From an uncultured Alphaproteobacteria bacterium (GTDB taxonomy: Bacteria > Pseudomonadota > Alphaproteobacteria > Puniceispirillales > Puniceispirillaceae): DNA of 14,117 nucleotides. The stretch is taken from positions 1-14,117 of the forward strand of contig CALEYP010000106.1 of assembly GCA_937924895.1 (NCBI GenBank), written 5' to 3'. The notes below the pieces were generated by a model. The model saw nothing but the letters and a program-made list of their open reading frames with translations. It made no database searches and was not told where the DNA came from. Shown piece after piece: positions 7,441 to 14,117 of this stretch (positions within the stretch are counted from its first letter, which is position 1; the number at the start of each line of letters is the position of its first letter). The translations under genes were made by a program, and so were the position numbers.

Positions 7441-8466
7441 TTATCTTTGCCGTAGACGCAGCGCTATTCCCAATAATAATTGACCCATATGGGCATAGAC
7501 ATCCCCTATTTGCCCTGATTTTAGATCGGCTTCGGCACGGATGATTTTCTCCCACAGCATAAGGGCGCTTTTACTGGTGAGCTGTGAGGTAGCGCGTGAC
7601 AAAATAGGCTTCATTTTAAAATGAACGGGCGGCCGTAATTGCGAGACGGCATTAGCTGCTGGTGTCCCTTGTTCAACAAGTGCACGGACTTCATAAATGT
7701 GACGGAACATATTCGCCATTTGCCGCAAAATGAGGATTGGCGCGATATCTTCTTGGCGCGCTTTCGCCAAAAGAGGGCTTAGTCCAGCCACATCCCCAGA
7801 TAGAACGGTTTTCACAAATAAATCAATGGCTTGTGCAGATGAATCACCAAGAAGGGCTTCAATATCTTCACTAGTAATTTGGCCATTTGGTCCCGCATAA
7901 AGCGCTAATTTCTCAATTTCGGACCGGCTTGCCATTCGATCGCTACCAAGTCGGCTAATCAATAAGGTGAGCGCGTCTTGGGCGATAGCAATCTTATCTT
8001 TGGCGAATATATCGCGTGCTAATTGGCCAATATCGCGGCTTTCATCCGCATAACAGCCAATAGAGGCCGCTTGTTTGTCTGTCTCAGCTAATTTTACGAG
8101 TGCATGGCGCGTGGTGGTATCGCTTGCCTCAATGATGAGCCTTGACCCAGCTTGCAGTATCGGCAAGGCAGCCTTGATGGCTGGTAACATTTCTGTGCCG
8201 GCACCTTGTAGGCGGACAATGCGTTCCCCTCCAAAAACAGGGTAAGCACCAACCTCGTCACTCAAGCGCGCTTGATCGGTCGCCACATCAGAGCCTTGCA
8301 AAGTAACCGATTGAAAGGGATCATCGAGATCACTGCAAAAATGGCGTGCGATTTGTGTCGCACGCTCTTTCATGAGGCCGCGATCAGCGCCATGTAACAA
8401 AAACCATAAGTGGTCACCAGAGGGGGCACGGCAATAGTGAATAATGTCGCGCGGTGCGATCTTCAT
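7441..8466 (-). CDS. holA: DNA polymerase III subunit delta
   Basis: Delta subunit of the clamp loader, which opens the beta sliding clamp. It has 341 residues, the usual size. The N-terminal AAA+ fold is recognisable from LWFLLHGADRGLMKERA (20-36), DPFQSVTLQGSD (49-60) and AYPVFGGERIVRL (74-86). Like other delta subunits it has no working Walker A, since it does not bind ATP. The C-terminal collar domain ends with the conserved AEADLKSGQ pattern. Its start overlaps the lptE stop (ATGA, 4 bases) and no strong ribosome site is seen, so translation is probably coupled. It is last in the leuS-lptE-holA run, a conserved order in Proteobacteria, and meets parB tail to tail with no spacer. Sequence match is moderate but, with the context, the call is firm. 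Confidence 0.92.
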   Translation of the reverse strand: MKIAPRDIIHYCRAPSGDHLWFLLHGADRGLMKERATQIARHFCSDLDDPFQSVTLQGSDVATDQARLSDEVGAYPVFGGERIVRLQGAGTEMLPAIKAALPILQAGSRLIIEASDTTTRHALVKLAETDKQAASIGCYADESRDIGQLARDIFAKDKIAIAQDALTLLISRLGSDRMASRSEIEKLALYAGPNGQITSEDIEALLGDSSAQAIDLFVKTVLSGDVAGLSPLLAKARQEDIAPILILRQMANMFRHIYEVRALVEQGTPAANAVSQLRPPVHFKMKPILSRATSQLTSKSALMLWEKIIRAEADLKSGQIGDVYAHMGQLLLGIALRLRQR

Positions 8467-8960
8467 GGCGTCTTGTGGTTGAGGAAGAAAAGACGCAATG
8501 TTTGCGCCAGCCGGTCTCCCAATGTGCGAGCCAGCCTTTCAGAAATAAATTTTTTCGATTGTTCCTGGCCATAATAGGACGTTACTGTCCCTGAGGTCGC
8601 TGTGGCCGTCAAAGTGCCAGATGTTAGGCGCTCTTTTGATACTCTGTCAGTGATGTCATAGGTTAAAGTCATTGTCGATTTGGACAGGGACGATGATTTC
8701 CCCTTTACAGACAGGGTTGAAGAGCTTGCCACAGACAAGCTGGTTGATAGCGCCAGGTCACGTAAGGCCTCATTTTGCGCTAGATTATTATCTAGGTGAC
8801 GAAGAAAAATTTGGTCTAACCGCGACGAAGCCTCTGGTAAGGCTATGCGGTCAAGCTCATCTTGTGTCTGGTCGCGCAATTCCGCTGTCGAGAGGGTCTG
8901 ACAGGCAGATAAGAGGAATAGCGCTGAAATGGCGCTTATAATGGCCTTATATAACGACAT
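8463..8960 (-). CDS. lptE: LPS-assembly lipoprotein LptE-like
   Basis: A 165-residue lipoprotein with a type II signal peptide: hydrophobic stretch after MSLYKA and lipobox LLSAC with Cys20 as the lipidated residue. LptE plugs the LptD barrel in the outer membrane and helps insert lipopolysaccharide. The family is poorly conserved in sequence, so the call rests on length, lipobox, the Ser/Thr-rich strand region (about 72-105), the alternating pattern TMTLTYDITD and above all position between leuS and holA, the standard place for lptE. The start overlaps the leuS 3' end by 14 bases, with AGGA about 8 bases before the ATG and inside leuS. The stop overlaps the holA start. No Cys other than Cys20 is present. 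Confidence 0.82.
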   Translation of the reverse strand: MSLYKAIISAISALFLLSACQTLSTAELRDQTQDELDRIALPEASSRLDQIFLRHLDNNLAQNEALRDLALSTSLSVASSSTLSVKGKSSSLSKSTMTLTYDITDRVSKERLTSGTLTATATSGTVTSYYGQEQSKKFISERLARTLGDRLAQTLRLFFLNHKTP

Positions 8961-11508
8961 TAATAATCCTATTTGGTACCACGATGACCTTTTTCACAGG
9001 CTTATCTTCACGATATTTGATAATGCTTGGATGAGCGAGCGCTTTTTCTTCGGCGTCTTGCTTATCACAATCAACTGGCAATGAAATAGTCGCCCGAAGC
9101 TTACCATTTACTTGAATGCCAATTTCTACCTCATCTGCTGTTAACCATGCTTCATCAGCTACAGGCCAGGTAGCGTTTGCCACTAAGCCCTCACCACCAG
9201 TGGCTTGCCATAATTCTTCGGCAATATGCGGTGAGAAAGGCGCAATGAGTTGTGCCAAGGTTGAAATGGCAAAGAGGCGCGTTTGTTTGTCTTCTAGGTT
9301 ATCACCCTTCACATCAGAGATCGCATTCACAAGAATATGAAGCTGAGCCACACAGCGATTGAGGGCAAATCTCTCAATATCTGCGCCAATTGAGACAATT
9401 GATTGATGTGTGACACGCAAACAATTTGTAGCAGCGTCTGACAATGTGGCGCTCTCTGAAAGAGGCTCCACTAGTGTGACTTTCTCTTTGAGCCGCCATA
9501 ATTTCTGGATGAAACGATAGGATCCTTCGACCCCTGATTCTGTCCATTCCAAATCTCTATCTGGCGGGGAATCTGATAACATAAATAGACGTGCTGTATC
9601 AGCGCCATAGGTATCGATGATAAGCTCAGGGTCAACGACATTACGCTTTGATTTACTCATTTTCTCAACACGGCCCGCCATAATCGGCTCACCTGTTGTT
9701 GCATGATGATGACCATCAGCGCTCTTTACCACCTCATTAGGAAATAGCCAGTTCCCATCCTTATCTTTGAAAGATTGATGACACACCATGCCTTGCGTCA
9801 ATAGACCGGCAAAGGGTTCTTTTAGATCAAGATACCCGACCTGTGACAGAGCCCGTGTGAAAAAGCGCGAATAAAGCAAATGCAATACGGCATGTTCAAC
9901 GCCGCCAATATATTGATCCACAGGCATCCAATAGCGGGCCGCCTCTGGTGAAAAGGCGTCATCAGATTGCGGGTCCGTATAACGTAGGAAATACCAAGAG
10001 CTTTCAAAGAAGGTATCAAAGGTATCAGTTTCTCTTGTGGCGTCTGCACCACAAGAGGGACAAGAGACATGTTTCCAGCTTGGATGATGATCCAGCGGGT
10101 TTCCATTTCCGCCAAAAGTGACATCTTCTGGCAATGTCACAGGCAAATCAGCTTCTGGGACAGGGACCGCGCCACAATCGTCACAATAGATAATCGGGAT
10201 AGGGCATCCCCAATAACGTTGGCGCGAAATACCCCAATCACGCAAACGATATGTAATTTTGGCACTGCCACACCCAAGCTCTTCTAAGGCCGCTATAGCG
10301 GCTTCTTTGCCCTCTTCAATTGTCAGGCCATTCCACGCGCCTGAATTAATAAGCGTGCCAGGCCCTGAATAGGCCTCATTTTCAATGGTAAAGGCGGCTT
10401 CATCCTCACCCTCTGGCAACACCACAGCGGTGACAGGACAATCATATTTGCGGGCAAAATCTAAATCGCGCTGGTCATGGGCAGGACAACCAAAAATGGC
10501 GCCTGTGCCGTAATCCATCAATACAAAATTCGCAATATAAACCGGTAATGTCTGACCCGCGATCAAGGGATGAGCGACGGTTAGCCCTGTATCAAACCCT
10601 TTTTTCTCTGCTTTTTCGATTGCGGCTTCAGATGTGCCAATGGCTGCACAATCAGCAAGGAAGGCTTTGATATCATCACGCCCTTCTTCAAGCGCTAATG
10701 CGATAGGATGATTAGGCGCAATTGCGATGAATGACGCACCAAACAACGTGTCAGGACGGGTTGTGAATATCTCAATATCGGTAAAAATCCCATTATCGTC
10801 AGCTGCAGAAAAGGTGAGGCTCGCCCCCACAGATTTGCCAATCCAATTATGCTGCATGAGACGCACGCGATCAGGCCATCTATCAAGCTCTTCAATTGCT
10901 GATAGCAAATCAGCGGCATAATCTGTGATTTTCAGGAACCACTGAGATAATTGTTTGCGCTCAACCGGCACACCAGAACGCCAGCCTTTCCCATCAACAA
11001 CCTGTTCATTTGCCAAAACGGTTTGTTCCACAGGGTCCCAATTCACCCAAGATTCTTTGCGATAGGCGAGGCCTGCCTCGCGGAATTGCAGGAACATTTT
11101 TTGCTCATGCCGATAATAATCAGGGGTGCATGTCGCTAGCTCGCGTCCCCAATCATAGGATAAACCCATCCGCTTGAGCTGATCACGCATGGCCGCGATA
11201 TTTTCAATCGTCCATTTACCAGGATGGACCCCGCGTTCCATGGCCGCATTTTCTGCCGGTAGGCCAAAAGCATCCCATCCCATCGGATGAAGAACGTTAA
11301 ATCCCTTAGCTTTGCGATAGCGTGCCACAACATCCCCAAGGGTATAGTTGCGAACATGGCCCATATGGATGCGGCCAGAAGGGTAGGGAAACATTTCCAA
11401 AACATAATATTTTGGCTTGGTATCATCCATTTCAGAGGTAAAAGTCCCTGCCTCGTCCCAAATGGCCTGCCATTTTTCTTCAATAGCGCGTGGTGAAAAT
11501 TCGGTCAT
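8947..11508 (-). CDS. leuS: Leucyl-tRNA synthetase
   Basis: Class I synthetase that charges tRNA-Leu and edits mischarged residues in a separate CP1 domain. Its 853 residues are close to E. coli (860). The HIGH signature is HMGH (48-51) within PYPSGRIHMGHVRNY. The CP1 editing domain shows the threonine-rich TTRPDTLFGA (249-258) and DYGTGAIFGCPAHDQRD (332-348). A zinc-type cysteine cluster has CDDC (442-445) and CPSC (483-486). The catalytic core has YIGGVEHAVLHLLYSRFF (533-550) and KMSKS at 616-620. The C-terminal tRNA-binding domain is complete. The ribosome site is weak (AAGAG about 8 bases upstream). A 47-base gap separates it from the DUF3576 gene and it overlaps lptE by 14 bases. No abnormality seen. 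Confidence 0.98.
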   Translation of the reverse strand: MTEFSPRAIEEKWQAIWDEAGTFTSEMDDTKPKYYVLEMFPYPSGRIHMGHVRNYTLGDVVARYRKAKGFNVLHPMGWDAFGLPAENAAMERGVHPGKWTIENIAAMRDQLKRMGLSYDWGRELATCTPDYYRHEQKMFLQFREAGLAYRKESWVNWDPVEQTVLANEQVVDGKGWRSGVPVERKQLSQWFLKITDYAADLLSAIEELDRWPDRVRLMQHNWIGKSVGASLTFSAADDNGIFTDIEIFTTRPDTLFGASFIAIAPNHPIALALEEGRDDIKAFLADCAAIGTSEAAIEKAEKKGFDTGLTVAHPLIAGQTLPVYIANFVLMDYGTGAIFGCPAHDQRDLDFARKYDCPVTAVVLPEGEDEAAFTIENEAYSGPGTLINSGAWNGLTIEEGKEAAIAALEELGCGSAKITYRLRDWGISRQRYWGCPIPIIYCDDCGAVPVPEADLPVTLPEDVTFGGNGNPLDHHPSWKHVSCPSCGADATRETDTFDTFFESSWYFLRYTDPQSDDAFSPEAARYWMPVDQYIGGVEHAVLHLLYSRFFTRALSQVGYLDLKEPFAGLLTQGMVCHQSFKDKDGNWLFPNEVVKSADGHHHATTGEPIMAGRVEKMSKSKRNVVDPELIIDTYGADTARLFMLSDSPPDRDLEWTESGVEGSYRFIQKLWRLKEKVTLVEPLSESATLSDAATNCLRVTHQSIVSIGADIERFALNRCVAQLHILVNAISDVKGDNLEDKQTRLFAISTLAQLIAPFSPHIAEELWQATGGEGLVANATWPVADEAWLTADEVEIGIQVNGKLRATISLPVDCDKQDAEEKALAHPSIIKYREDKPVKKVIVVPNRIINVVI

Positions 11509-11555
11509 GCGTCAAACTCTTGTGAATCACGTGGAAAATAGCTGAAAAAGAGAGA

Positions 11556-12071
11556 TTAGCCGTCACTTTCGACTTGTGTGGCGGCGCGAATTTCACGTGC
11601 TCTTGTCAAAACTAATTCTTCTAGGCGCAGTGCCATGTCAACATCTTGGCCGCTATCTACCCATGCTGAGCCGTCAAATTGCTGAACATACACTAATATT
11701 TTAATCGCATCTGAGCGCAATTCCCGATCGAGCACAAAGAATGAGATCTTAATGCGCTCATCAGGGCGTGAGGGCAGAGAGTACCATTCTGTGATGATAG
11801 AGCCGCCAAATGTATCCACATCCTTTAGGGGAACAAATGACGCAATATCAAGGGATGCGCGCCATAATAGCGCATTCACGGGAAGCGATGTCCCCGCTGA
11901 TTGGGCCGACCCAAAATCAGAGATGACAATGCCTTGCTCATCCTTGCCTGTGAGGAAAGATCCTGTGCCATCACCCTTATTCGCAATATCAGTATTCTCA
12001 CGAATATCTAATCCTGAACAAGCCGCTAGGGATAAGAGCAATAAGGGTGCAAAAAGGAAGCGTGTGAACAT
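11556..12071 (-). CDS. DUF3576 family outer-membrane-type lipoprotein of unknown function
   Basis: 171 residues with a lipoprotein signal: hydrophobic residues 4-16 and lipobox LAAC with Cys18 followed by Ser-Gly. The absence of Asp at +2 suggests sorting to the outer membrane. The body matches my recollection of the alphaproteobacterial DUF3576 family in VNALLWRASLD (65-75), FGGSIITEWY (88-97) and LDRELRSDAIKI (114-125). Family members commonly sit just upstream of leuS, as here. Function is unknown; co-location with leuS, lptE and holA hints at an envelope role linked to the lptE operon, which is inference only. GGGG lies 8 bases before the ATG. Only 24 bases separate it from the porin terminator, so its promoter is not evident and it may be read through from the porin. 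Confidence 0.85.
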   Translation of the reverse strand: MFTRFLFAPLLLLSLAACSGLDIRENTDIANKGDGTGSFLTGKDEQGIVISDFGSAQSAGTSLPVNALLWRASLDIASFVPLKDVDTFGGSIITEWYSLPSRPDERIKISFFVLDRELRSDAIKILVYVQQFDGSAWVDSGQDVDMALRLEELVLTRAREIRAATQVESDG

Positions 12072-12095
12072 CTAGATTTCCCCAAAAAAAAGATC

Positions 12096-12126
12096 AAAAA
12101 AAGGGGCCGGATAAACCGACCCCTTT
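12096..12126 (-). terminator. Intrinsic terminator of the porin gene
   Basis: Read on the minus strand, AAAGGGGTCGG and CCGGCCCCTTT form an 11-bp stem with one G-U pair around a 5-base loop, continuing into a run of seven T. On the plus strand the arms are 12100-12110 and 12116-12126, and the A-run is 12096-12102. A second minus-strand T-run (8 bases) follows at 12084-12091. The stem begins 22 bases after the porin stop codon. Confidence 0.9.
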
Positions 12127-12148
12127 CTTATACGATAACTTTCACAAA

Positions 12149-13105
12149 TTAGAAAGCAACCTTTAGGTAAGCTGTTGTAGCTGAACCAGTTGTCTTGTTG
12201 CCTGAATCATCTGTGTAGCTTGAGTCTGTGTAAGCAACGTTAGCTGTTAGGCCAGGTGCAACTGTGTATGTTACAGAAGCTGCTGCTTCTGATGAATCAT
12301 ACTGTGCGTCCTTTGAATCGTCAGCTGACTTTGAGTGAGCTTTCAATACTAGGCCGTCCATAGCTGCATATGAGATGCCGATACCTGTACCAGTGTGGTC
12401 ATAAGTAGTTGCATCGTCTTTCTTTGTGTTTTGTGCGATTGTTACAGTTGCGTCACCCATTGTGATTGTTACGCCAACTGAAGTCGCTGTCACACCGTTG
12501 TTTAGGTCTGTTTCGTTGTCAGCTGTTTCTGAAACAGCGTATGCCAACTTAACAGATGCACCAGCAACGTCTTGTGAGTAGCTTGCGCCGTAACCAGTCT
12601 TGTCAGCTTTTGAAGATGAACCAGCGTCTTCTGTTGAGAAGCCAGCTGCGAAGCCGTTGATTGATGGTGTGAAGTATGCAATGCCGTCAGCGTCTGCAAC
12701 TGCTGAGTCACCGTCGAACTGGCCTGTGCCGATTGACTTGTTCAATTCGCCGTCAGCAACGTCTGCTGATGTGTCGAATGCAGCGTCTGCACCGTCGCCA
12801 CCGAAGCGGATTTCACCGAATGAACCCTTAACATACATTGACTGACCGTCAGCTGTTGATGATTCATCGATTGAGTGTGATGTGCCGTATGTTAGGCCGT
12901 TATCTGAAGCAAATGATGATGAGATTGTTAGATCATTTGTCAAAGATGTTGATGTTGTGTTGGCGCCAGTTGCACCGTCAACAGTTGCTGAAGTTGACCA
13001 TGAGTTGTATGTGAACTTAGCTGAACCTGATAGTGAAATATCAGCAGAAGCAGCAGACACACCCATAGCTACAAGAGCTGTAGAAGCAAGAAGAATCTTA
13101 CGCAT
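12149..13105 (-). CDS. Outer-membrane porin (Porin_4-like beta-barrel)
   Basis: 318 residues from the ATG at 13105, chosen over the in-frame TTG at 13117 because GGAG lies 6 bases before it and the product then starts with a clean signal peptide: MRK, a hydrophobic core, and cleavage after ASA (residue 21), giving mature DISLSG. The mature protein is rich in Ser, Thr, Ala, Gly and Asp, has no Cys, shows alternating strand patterns (SMYVKGSFGEIRFGG, TSVGVTITMGDATVTIAQ) and ends in Phe (YLKVAF), as outer-membrane barrels do for BAM recognition. This fits general diffusion porins of the Rhodobacter/Porin_4 type; substrate is unknown. Codon choice is strongly biased (TTC, AAC, TAC, AAG, TCA, ACA preferred), unlike the neighbours, as expected of a very highly expressed gene. 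It has its own terminator and probably its own promoter. Confidence 0.88.
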   Translation of the reverse strand: MRKILLASTALVAMGVSAASADISLSGSAKFTYNSWSTSATVDGATGANTTSTSLTNDLTISSSFASDNGLTYGTSHSIDESSTADGQSMYVKGSFGEIRFGGDGADAAFDTSADVADGELNKSIGTGQFDGDSAVADADGIAYFTPSINGFAAGFSTEDAGSSSKADKTGYGASYSQDVAGASVKLAYAVSETADNETDLNNGVTATSVGVTITMGDATVTIAQNTKKDDATTYDHTGTGIGISYAAMDGLVLKAHSKSADDSKDAQYDSSEAAASVTYTVAPGLTANVAYTDSSYTDDSGNKTTGSATTAYLKVAF

Positions 13106-13174
13106 GTTTGTCTCCAATAGATAAATTAAGCCAAAAGCGGCTATGTTTAAGTTATGGATAAATTAGAGATTAGC

Positions 13175-13183
13175 AATATAATA
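13175..13183 (-). promoter_or_regulatory. Candidate -10 region of the porin promoter
   Basis: Read on the minus strand the block TATTATATT contains overlapping -10-like hexamers TATTAT and TATATT, about 70 bases before the porin ATG. No TTGACA-like -35 lies 16-18 bases upstream. That position falls in the A-rich repeat at 13196-13226, which suggests an activator-dependent or A-tract-assisted promoter. This is inference from sequence alone. Confidence 0.35.
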
Positions 13184-13195
13184 AACCCCTCATGA

Positions 13196-13226
13196 TGTGG
13201 TTTTTTTGCCATTGTGGTTTTTTTGC
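13196..13226. repeat. 14-bp direct repeat upstream of porin
   Basis: TGTGGTTTTTTTGC occurs twice, at 13196-13209 and 13213-13226, as identical copies 17 bases apart start to start. On the porin strand each unit is GCAAAAAAACCACA. The pair ends 12 bases upstream of the candidate -10 block. It could be a tandem activator site or a curved A-tract promoter element; I do not recognise the motif. Confidence 0.6.
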
Positions 13227-13261
13227 AACAGGTAGGGGCGGTGTCTTGCAGAAATCACTGT

Positions 13262-13281
13262 AATTGTTACAAATTGTGACA
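13262..13281. promoter_or_regulatory. Operator-like tandem repeat/dyad in porin-yggS spacer
   Basis: AATTGTTACA (13262-13271) is followed directly by AATTGTGACA (13272-13281), a 10-base unit repeated once with one difference. The same stretch reads as a near-palindrome, TGTTACAAATTGTGACA (13265-13281), with 7 of 8 arm positions paired. It lies about 157 bases before the porin ATG and 61 bases before the yggS ATG. Tandem 10-11 base units are typical of OmpR/PhoB-family response regulators; the dyad reading would fit a dimeric regulator instead. Confidence 0.4.
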
Positions 13282-13342
13282 TAAAGTGAGAGTGATGATA
13301 GCGGGCTTATCAGTTAGCTTGGCAGAGAAGGAAGTAATAATT

Positions 13343-14014
13343 ATGAGCGATATTGCGGCATCTTTGACACAGATTCAGTCTGATATAGCGCGCGCGCAAG
13401 AGAGTGCCGCTGCAGCGGCAGCACGGGTTCACCTTGTGGCGGTCTCCAAGCAACAGCCTGATGAGAAAATTGCGGCAGCGCTTGCAGCTGGTCACAGGTT
13501 ATTTGGTGAAAATCGTGTGCAAGAAGCTGCACAACATTGGCAAGAGAGGCGATTGCAAGTACCAGATTTACAGCTTCATTTAATTGGGCCGTTGCAAAGT
13601 AATAAAGCCGCTGAAGCTGTCGCCCTATTTGATGTCATTGAAACGATTGATCGTGAAAAAATCGCGAAGGCTGTTGCCTCTGAATGCCAGAAACAGGGCA
13701 AAGAGGTGACCTGTTTTGTCCAGGTGAATACCGGCAAAGAGCCTCAAAAAGCTGGTATTATGCCAGAAGAGGCAGCCTCATTTGTTACCTATTGCCAGCA
13801 GGTGATTGGGTTATCTGTGACTGGTTTGATGTGTATCCCGCCAGTAAATGAAGAAGCGGCAATGCATTTTGCGCTATTGAAAAAGCTCGGAAAAGAGGCT
13901 GGCTTGCCGCATTTATCGATGGGGATGAGTGGCGATTTTGAAGAGGCCATTGCCTTTGGCGCAGATTATGTCCGTGTGGGATCGGCTATTTTTGGAGAGC
14001 GTCTGCCACGCTAA
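13343..14014 (+). CDS. yggS: Pyridoxal phosphate homeostasis protein (YggS/PLPBP family)
   Basis: Single-domain PLP-binding protein with an alanine-racemase-like barrel but no known catalytic activity; family members buffer free PLP and affect amino-acid and vitamin B6 homeostasis. The ATG at 13343 is preferred over in-frame GTG 13286 and ATG 13295 because GAAGGAAG lies 8 bases before it and the resulting 223 residues match the family. The PLP lysine is Lys36 in HLVAVSKQQP. Other motifs are FGENRVQEA (54-62), GPLQSNK (82-88), VNTGKEPQKAGI (128-139), SMGMSGDFEEAI (192-203) and RVGSAIFGER (211-220), the phosphate-binding end. An alanine run (22-27) near the N-terminus is a local oddity. It stands alone on this strand here and its stop overlaps that of the converging ribA-like gene. 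Confidence 0.94.
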   Translation: MSDIAASLTQIQSDIARAQESAAAAAARVHLVAVSKQQPDEKIAAALAAGHRLFGENRVQEAAQHWQERRLQVPDLQLHLIGPLQSNKAAEAVALFDVIETIDREKIAKAVASECQKQGKEVTCFVQVNTGKEPQKAGIMPEEAASFVTYCQQVIGLSVTGLMCIPPVNEEAAMHFALLKKLGKEAGLPHLSMGMSGDFEEAIAFGADYVRVGSAIFGERLPR

Positions 14015-14117
14015 CTGTCATCTTCTTCGAAATTATGGCCTGTCTTTTCCTGTTTGGTTTTGAGATAAGCCTCATTATGGGGGTTGGTTGGCAAAGCGAG
14101 CGGTACACGCTTTGTCA
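14011..14117 (-). CDS. ribA: GTP cyclohydrolase II C-terminus (partial; start outside window)
   Basis: The minus-strand frame entering from the right edge reads TKRVPLALPTNPHNEAYLKT then KQEKTGHNFEEDDS and a TAG stop, 35 codons in all. This matches the C-terminal signature of RibA (in E. coli RVPL..., NPNNEHYLDTKAEKMGH). RibA opens the imidazole ring of GTP in the first committed step of riboflavin synthesis. The catalytic zinc site is outside the window, and whether the full protein is RibA alone or a RibBA fusion cannot be seen. Its stop codon (14011-14013) overlaps that of yggS (14012-14014) on the other strand. The acidic tail EEDDS after GHNF is slightly longer than usual. Confidence 0.8.
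   Translation of the reverse strand, partial: TKRVPLALPTNPHNEAYLKTKQEKTGHNFEEDDS

Noticed and set aside
10069..11139. Plus-strand and other-frame open stretches opposite leuS
   Set aside because: They lack ribosome sites and recognisable protein features and lie wholly within leuS, which is unambiguous.
11523..11538. parS-like sequence TGAATCACGTGGAAAA in the DUF3576-leuS gap
   Set aside because: Only 12 of 16 positions match and the arms are asymmetric; the other sites are all perfect.
11589..11604. Half parS (TTTCACGTG) in the DUF3576 gene
   Set aside because: One arm and core only, 9 of 16 positions; expected by chance in coding sequence.
12522..12538. Perfect 17-bp palindrome GCTGTTTC-T-GAAACAGC in the porin, carrying both parS arms
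   Set aside because: The central ACGT of parS is replaced by a single T, so arm spacing is wrong for ParB; it is in a codon-biased Ser/Thr/Glu stretch and probably chance.
12502..13124. Open frames on both strands overlapping the porin
   Set aside because: They result from the strong codon bias and lack of stop codons in shadow frames; the porin itself has a signal peptide, ribosome site and terminal Phe.
13152..13160. DnaA-box-like TTATCCATA (minus strand) before the porin
   Set aside because: A single copy with one mismatch and no cluster or AT-rich unwinding element; not evidence of an origin.
1..14117. Search for CRISPR arrays, insertion sequences, tRNA or phage genes
   Set aside because: No regularly spaced repeats, transposase motifs, cloverleaf sequences or phage proteins were seen; coding density is high and all genes are core functions.

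Overview
The window is a chromosomal housekeeping segment of an alphaproteobacterium. The evidence is the order rho – mnmE – mnmG – rsmG – parA – parB running into convergent holA – lptE – leuS – DUF3576, with alphaproteobacterial-style proteins throughout. Base composition is moderate, so a marine lineage such as the SAR116/Puniceispirillum group is possible, but genus-level placement is a guess. Three perfect parS centromere sites near parAB suggest the segment lies close to the replication origin.

Layout. Bases 1-1086 hold the 3' part of rho, ending at a strong hairpin terminator that lies inside the 3' end of the convergent ogt gene (1095-1604, minus). A 62-base divergent spacer separates ogt from a plus-strand series: mnmE (1667-3001), mnmG (3114-5009), rsmG (5016-5660), parA (5678-6460) and parB (6487-7440). 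MnmE and MnmG together modify the tRNA wobble uridine, RsmG methylates 16S rRNA, and ParA/ParB segregate the chromosome. The parS sites are at 1461, 3084 and 5078; two are inside coding sequence and one is in the mnmE-mnmG spacer.

parB and holA abut tail to tail with no spacer. The minus-strand series reads DUF3576 lipoprotein (11556-12071), leuS (8947-11508), lptE (8463-8960) and holA (7441-8466), the last three overlapping. Upstream of it is a monocistronic-looking porin (12149-13105, minus) with its own terminator and a codon choice unlike its neighbours. The 237-base spacer between the porin and yggS (13343-14014, plus) holds two short repeat structures that look regulatory. The window ends in the C-terminal codons of a minus-strand gene matching ribA, whose stop codon overlaps that of yggS.

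No mobile element, CRISPR array, tRNA, rRNA or clear sign of transfer is visible. I found no new multi-gene system. The points of interest are how the centromere sites and a terminator are written into coding sequence, and the regulatory-looking repeats upstream of the porin.
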